NCBI GenBank assembly: GCA_027604505.1
Contig: JADIIX010000376.1
Span: forward strand, 1-10,612
Direction of reading: 5' to 3'
DNA: 10,612 nucleotides
Source of the DNA: Gonapodya sp. JEL0774
Taxonomy: Eukaryota; Monoblepharomycota; Monoblepharidomycetes; Monoblepharidales; Gonapodyaceae
Shown here: in pieces, positions 6,747 through 10,612 of the stretch
How positions within the stretch are numbered: position 1 is the stretch's first letter
Layout: every line of letters begins with the position of its first letter
The notes under the pieces: model-generated
Seen by the model: only the letters and a program-made list of their open reading frames with translations
The model's database searches: none
What the model was told of the DNA's origin: nothing
Translations under genes and position numbers: made by a program

Positions 6747-8256
6747 ATGTCCTCGTCACTCAAAGTAAGCCCTCGTTTTCATTCTATATGGTCCCACCTC
6801 TGTCTGACACCCGGCCTACTCCTGCTCCAGCGTCATCGCGACTTCACTAGATGTCCATCGGTTCGTTCGCCATCCCTCCACTCCCTCTCTCTTCCCATCG
6901 ACATCATCTTTCCCTTCACCGCTCTTTCTAGGACTCTGAATCACTCCATACCGGTTCTCCAGGAAGGAGCGAGAGTCGCCACCCGGTATGCTCCACGTCA
7001 TGCATTCACAACACATCCAGCAATCTCACTCTCACTATGCCCTTCAGATCGTCACCTCGGATTTATCAGTCAATCAGTCCACGCACGATGTGCGGAGGAA
7101 GCGCCGAAGGCTTGTGAGTTGGCACTACGTGTTACATCTGCCATGAACCCACCCACCCCAGCTCACACTCGTCTCTCACACACTCTCTCTTCAATCAGCC
7201 TCGCAGTAGCGAGGTGATTCGCTTGGTCGTCGACCGCAATGGTAAGGACGTGGTCGGTCAGGACCTTCCTGGCCCACCAATAGCCGATAATGAAGAGACA
7301 CTGGTGAGATCAAGTCCTACAGGTATACCAAGTGTCGTCGCACTCACAAACTCACTTCCGTATATCAAGGGAGAACCCGTCTCATCCGCGTTGTCGTATG
7401 ACAACAACCACTTTAACGAGGTGGGTGAGGAGGCTGACAATTCCGCTAAGGTATGTTACCAACCAGGAATGTGGTTTGTATGCTGAAAGATTCTCACCGG
7501 CTATCGACGACACAGCCCATCGTTTTTTACTCAACAGCGGCCGACCCTGCAAGCAAGGTGGAAGAGAACGTCCAACGTCTCATGCAAGAGAAGTTGTCAC
7601 CGCTTTCCGTCGAATATGTCCCTCAGGACATTACCTCGTCTTTCGATGTCACTGGTGTTACCGACGATACACCATTTATCAACGCCAACGTCAGATGCAC
7701 CGTCTGCCACATGGGGATCGTAACTAAAATCGTCTGCACCGAAGGTCACGGTCTCTGCTCATCCTGCTCCAGTCATTACACGGCCCAACGTTTCAGCCCT
7801 TGCACACTGAGCCGCTGCTCCGGAACCTTTCTTCCAGTCTTCGCCAATGCAATGTACCAGACTCAGAACGCCATGGCAATCTCCATTCCATGCTCTTCAT
7901 GCTCCAAGGTCATGACTTATGGCGACTTACTCAGGCACCGTAGCGGCACACACGACCCATGTCCTTATTTTATCTGCCCCCTCGGCGAGTGCGGGCTCCC
8001 AGTGGGTCGCACCGAACGCAGACAGATTCAGCATCTCACTTACCAATGCTTGTCACCCGAGAGCGCCCGTACCTGTATGTTCGCCACCGCGTCATTCGCT
8101 GTGTCCTCTCTTACTACAAGATTCTCTGTCTGCGGCTATATCGGATCTTGTGCCGCTGACGCGACCAATCACGCCTCGATCAACAGATGCGCAGGATTCA
8201 TGATGGGCCTTCTCGATAGGAATATTAGTATTTCAATCCATTTAATACCTGAGTAG
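6747..8256 (+). CDS. RING/SINA-type zinc-finger protein (putative E3 ubiquitin ligase)
   Basis: Inferred exons are 6747-6860 (alternative donor GTAAGC at 6765), 6932-6985, 7048-7113, 7199-7450 and 7516-8256 (TAG), all joined in phase 0; about 408 residues. Exon 3 ends in a basic VRRKRRRL stretch, a possible nuclear signal. From about residue 223 the cysteines follow CxxC-x9-C-x3-H-x2-C-x2-C, then C-x4-C, a RING finger with a slightly odd last pair (C-x2-C is usual). Next comes IPCSSCSKVMTYGDLLRHRSGTHDPCPYFICPLGEC, resembling the tandem zinc fingers after the RING in SIAH/SINA ligases. Known SIAH proteins pass ubiquitin from an E2 to substrates. The usual beta-sandwich substrate domain is not visible: only about 70 cysteine-containing residues follow, so the end may be truncated or frameshifted. 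The long N-terminal extension is unusual. Exons 1-2 are the least certain part. Confidence 0.7.
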
Positions 8257-8519
8257 CTTGGTTGTTGCAACGAACAAACGTTGATTTTTACAACGTTGTC
8301 CCGTCCCAAACATCGTATGTGCGCCGGTATTTCAGTGGACTTCCTCATTGGCCTGAGCACTTTGTACTCCAGCCACTGTCGACGGAAAGTATGGCATTTC
8401 GCGCGCGAATTGGCATGCGCGCATGAAGAAACATCCCAGCTGAAAAGCAGAAGAAGAAGAAGAAGAAGAAGAAGAAGAAGAAGAAGAATACAAAAATCGG
8501 TTTTAGCTGTACAGGAAAA
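8257..8519. other. Intergenic region with AAG microsatellite
   Basis: No gene is visible. It holds an alternating GCGCGC-rich patch (8400-8422) and a pure AAG/AGA trinucleotide run at about 8448-8489, ending some 30 bases before the ATG of the cysteine-rich gene. It presumably contains that gene's promoter and 5' leader. The phenylalanine-run frame on the opposite strand is only the complement of this tract. Confidence 0.7.
8448..8489 (+). repeat. AAG trinucleotide microsatellite
   Basis: About 14 uninterrupted AAG/AGA units upstream of the start codon at 8520. It forms a purine-only strand, is likely length-variable, and may affect promoter or leader function (inference). Confidence 0.9.
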
Positions 8520-9203
8520 ATGGGGATATTGCTTTCCACATTACAAGGCCCAATCTCGTCGAGCATTTCTTGTGTTTGTGCAGTACTGGTTGTAGGTTTC
8601 CTTCTGAGACAATTTTTCGGAAATCTGTTCGACACAATTGTGAACTTTCTGGCAGTTTTGAATCCGTTCAAGAATTCGTACGGTCGCGGCGTCGGCACAA
8701 TCCCATCTGTTTGCGCGAGCAATGAATCTCTCGAAGCCGGACTATGTTACACGAAATGCAAGACCGGGTACCGCGGTTTCGCCACAGTGTGCGTCCCCGA
8801 CTGTCCGGAAGGTTTCAGAGACGATGGTCTTTTTTGTTACAAGCCCGGTCCAGATGGCAGAGGGGCGGGATACCCGTGGTCATTCGGGGACGGACTCAAT
8901 TTAGATGCGGCAATGTCACGTTGCAACGCCGAAAACGCCGACATAGGATGTGAAGTATGCGGAGCAATAGTATATCCGAAATGCAAACCAAACCAAACTG
9001 CCGTGGGATGCAATATATGCAGTCCTGTTTGTCCCTCCGACATGACGGATATCGGGATCAGCTGCACGAAGCACACTTACGACAGAGGCGTGGGTAAAAT
9101 CCCTGTTAGCTGCCCGACTGAGCAGGAAAACAGTGGTGGTTTGTGCTACGACAAGTGTAAGCCAGAGTTTCCTCATGGAGCTGGGCCAGTTTGTTGGGCT
9201 TGA
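8520..9203 (+). CDS. Cysteine-rich protein with N-terminal membrane helix and duplicated YxRGVG motif
   Basis: Uninterrupted 227-residue frame, ATG 8520 to TGA 9203. A hydrophobic helix (about 14-34) and a second hydrophobic or amphipathic stretch (35-49) are followed by about 178 residues containing 18 of the protein's 20 cysteines. Two related blocks are visible: YGRGVGTIPSVC, then E, GLCYTKCK (54-81), and YDRGVGKIPVSC, then E, GLCYDKCK (187-214), with a third partial GRGAGYPW at 113-120 and a GPVCWA end. From memory, proteins with this type of motif occur in assorted protists and some large DNA viruses, but I cannot name the family. Paired cysteines suggest a disulphide-bonded domain outside the cytosol, anchored by the N-terminus. 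The stop codon abuts the end of repeat array 5. It lies between the two RING/SINA copies. Confidence 0.8.
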   Translation: MGILLSTLQGPISSSISCVCAVLVVGFLLRQFFGNLFDTIVNFLAVLNPFKNSYGRGVGTIPSVCASNESLEAGLCYTKCKTGYRGFATVCVPDCPEGFRDDGLFCYKPGPDGRGAGYPWSFGDGLNLDAAMSRCNAENADIGCEVCGAIVYPKCKPNQTAVGCNICSPVCPSDMTDIGISCTKHTYDRGVGKIPVSCPTEQENSGGLCYDKCKPEFPHGAGPVCWA

Positions 9204-9440
9204 AGCAACTGAACCAATCCATCCCATCCCCAACCCCATCCTGAAATGCATTTTCGAAAAGTTTCAGAACCTCCATCTCCATCCCATCCCATCTCATCCC
9301 CATCCACATCCTCATCCCATCCCCCATCCTGAAAGAGATTTCGTAAAGTTTCAGAATCCGGATCCCATCCCCATCCTGAACAAGTTCTCTAATAGTGTCT
9401 GAAAATCTTCATCCTATCTTCATCCTATCCCATCCCTCTC
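9204..9440 (-). repeat. Array 5: minisatellite starting at a stop codon
   Basis: It begins AGCAACTG at the base after the TGA of the cysteine-rich gene. Its first about 81 bases match array 3 with two mismatches. CCATCCCC runs and spacers with TTTTCGAAAAGTTTCAGAACC follow. The G-rich strand is minus. It ends about 40 bases before the ATG of helical-protein copy C. No gene is supported in the array. Confidence 0.9.
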
Positions 9441-9481
9441 AACCTAAAAAATACATAGAAGTGATTTTCCGAATCCCAAGT

Positions 9482-10294
9482 ATGGCTCCATCGTGGCGCG
9501 ACCTGCGATCAGCACTCGAAATATCTGTGTCTCGCTTGGTCAGCGACCGCATGTCCGCCATCACAGCCCATCATGCAGCCACCATTTGTGCTGCAGGCAA
9601 ACAAACTTATGTGGTCGTTGCGGAATTTGACGCTCTCCTCATCCGCTTTCGCGACGACCTCACAAATTCTCAATTGCCACTTTCAAAGAAACTCTTCCCT
9701 TTCTCAATGGTAACTCGCGACAGTCCTTTGCTCCTCTGGACCTATTGCGTCACCTCTCGCATTTGTGTATTTCAGGACAATAAGCAATCCCGCGACATCT
9801 GGCATCTCTACGAACAACTGGAAGATGATCTATCAACTAACTCAGTCACAGCCAAACTCATCGCTACCTGCGAAACGCTCCGACTTGACCTCGTTGCTTT
9901 TTGTGGCCCCGCAGTCAATCCTGAATACATCTCTCGCGCTATCCAATCCGTCAAACTCTTCGCTCTCCCCGCTCTCGTCAACCTCGCTCTCGCACAGGAC
10001 TTTGACAACGCAACCTCCCGAATTCGTGATTTTCGCGAAACCATCTGGATCACCGCCAGGGACTCTAAATGCAGAAAAGATATACCTTCCGGTATCGACC
10101 CCGCATGTATATTGAATGATAAGATTTTTTTTGACTGTCCATGGGCTGAGCCACTTTTTCTCGGCTGGCGACCGTGGCCACATTATTCTCAATCGCCGAT
10201 TCCCCATCGTACCAATGTCAGCCAAGGCAAGCCATCCACATCGCGCTATTCGTTTTTTTCCACCTCTGCCTTACACCGGACCTCCTCCTGCTGA
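9482..10294 (+). CDS. Predicted helical protein, copy C, two exons
   Basis: ATG at 9482; exon 1 is 9482-9709 (76 codons), a 66-base intron 9710-9775 runs from GTAACT to TTTCAG, and exon 2 starts at 9776. The intron is a multiple of three and has no stop, so its retention would add 22 residues without breaking the frame. The protein (about 248 residues if read to TGA at 10294) is leucine- and alanine-rich and probably helical, with no signal peptide. It parallels copy A over most of its length and copy B over its two retained ends. After GIDPACI (about 10112) similarity to copy A ends. The tail to 10294 overlaps the start of the following RING-gene copy, so it is probably read-through past a lost stop or an unrecognised intron (a GTATAT donor lies at 10107). 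Family unknown. Confidence 0.65.
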   Translation: MAPSWRDLRSALEISVSRLVSDRMSAITAHHAATICAAGKQTYVVVAEFDALLIRFRDDLTNSQLPLSKKLFPFSMVTRDSPLLLWTYCVTSRICVFQDNKQSRDIWHLYEQLEDDLSTNSVTAKLIATCETLRLDLVAFCGPAVNPEYISRAIQSVKLFALPALVNLALAQDFDNATSRIRDFRETIWITARDSKCRKDIPSGIDPACILNDKIFFDCPWAEPLFLGWRPWPHYSQSPIPHRTNVSQGKPSTSRYSFFSTSALHRTSSC

Positions 10295-10612
10295 AGCGCG
10301 TTCGCGATCCATCGGTTCGTTCCGAACCAACTCCATCTCCGTCGTCACAATGAAAAAACTGGTATTTTTTCTGCCAGGTCACCAGTTCTAGCGAGAGTCC
10401 AAGCGGGTCAGGAGGTTCGACGAGTACTGCACGACAAAAACTGGTGAGTTGCTGGAACTGCTCATTATCTCTGCCATGAACTCTCTCTCCCTCGCATCAT
10501 GAGACCAAACCAAAGGCGAAGCGCGGTTCGGTGTACAACGCCGACCCTCAAAACCAAGCGGTGAGTTCAAGGTCCTTTTTCATACTTTGAATCACACCTC
10601 ACATGCTCGACA
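10240..10612 (+). pseudogene. Second copy of the RING/SINA gene 5' part, cut by the window edge, possibly decayed
   Basis: An exon ending at 10314 reads HLCLTPDLLLLKRVRDPS, matching HLCLTPGLLLLQRHRD then CPS of the 6747 gene. A GTTCGT donor (10315-10377 intron) stands at the same place as in the first copy. The next exon, 10378-10443, is 66 bases, the same length as its partner 7048-7113. A GTGAGT intron (10444-10515) is followed by exon 10516-10560 and another GTGAGT donor at 10561. The exon corresponding to 6932-6985 is missing. The nearest ATG (10215) is in the wrong frame: two bases differ from the first copy, and it would meet a stop in the next exon. The copy is thus either non-functional or uses another start. 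The RING part, if present, lies beyond the window. Confidence 0.6.

Noticed and set aside
8345-8722. Minus-strand frame with a run of phenylalanines
   Set aside because: The run is the complement of the AAG microsatellite, and the rest overlaps the well-supported cysteine-rich gene.
10361-10377. 16-base mini-intron (GTATTTTTTCTGCCAG) after a second frame in the RING copy
   Set aside because: The paralogous gene shows that the donor is the conserved GTTCGT at 10315, giving a normal 63-base intron with the same acceptor.

Overview
The window looks like eukaryotic nuclear DNA. Several genes read through only if short GT-AG introns of about 50-85 bases are removed, one of them with a TACTAAC-type branch point, and no bacterial operon signals were seen. 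The lineage cannot be fixed from sequence alone. A compact-intron protist or fungus-like genome fits. Several genes would also be at home in an endogenised giant-virus region, but that is inference only.

Layout, left to right. Positions 91-444 (minus) encode an F-box-like protein with a C-terminal CxxC/CxxC zinc motif. Positions 683-1786 (plus) hold a five-exon TKL-type kinase homologue whose HRD and DFG motifs are destroyed, so it is a pseudokinase. Then comes the first of five interspersed arrays of GGGGAT/GGGAT hexamer-like repeats, interrupted by spacers carrying the palindrome TTTTCGAAAA (about 1850-2672; the others are 3640-3890, 5007-5222, 5985-6421 and 9204-9440). Positions 2711-3505 (minus) encode a secreted-type single-pass membrane protein. 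Positions 3986-4633 (plus) hold an unknown two-exon gene. It converges, with a 4-base gap, on a 101-residue, two-helix potassium channel (4638-4943, minus) with a perfect TTGYGD selectivity filter. That protein is pore-only, in the size class of algal-virus K+ channels.

The right half contains a tandemly duplicated gene set. A predicted helical protein of unknown family occurs as a complete copy at 5291-5894, a deleted copy at about 6445-6635 and another copy at 9482-10294. The last two copies are each followed by a RING/SINA-type zinc-finger gene, one apparently full (6747-8256) and one cut by the window end (about 10240-10612). Between them, 8520-9203 encodes a cysteine-rich protein with an N-terminal membrane helix and an internally repeated YxRGVGxIP motif.

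Functionally, the F-box and RING/SINA proteins both point to ubiquitin ligation. The K+ channel, type I membrane protein and cysteine-rich protein are membrane or surface factors. The repeats sit in almost every intergenic gap and probably drove the local duplications and deletions. The most notable items are the miniature K+ channel, the repeat family with shared termini, and the decayed and duplicated helical-RING gene pair.
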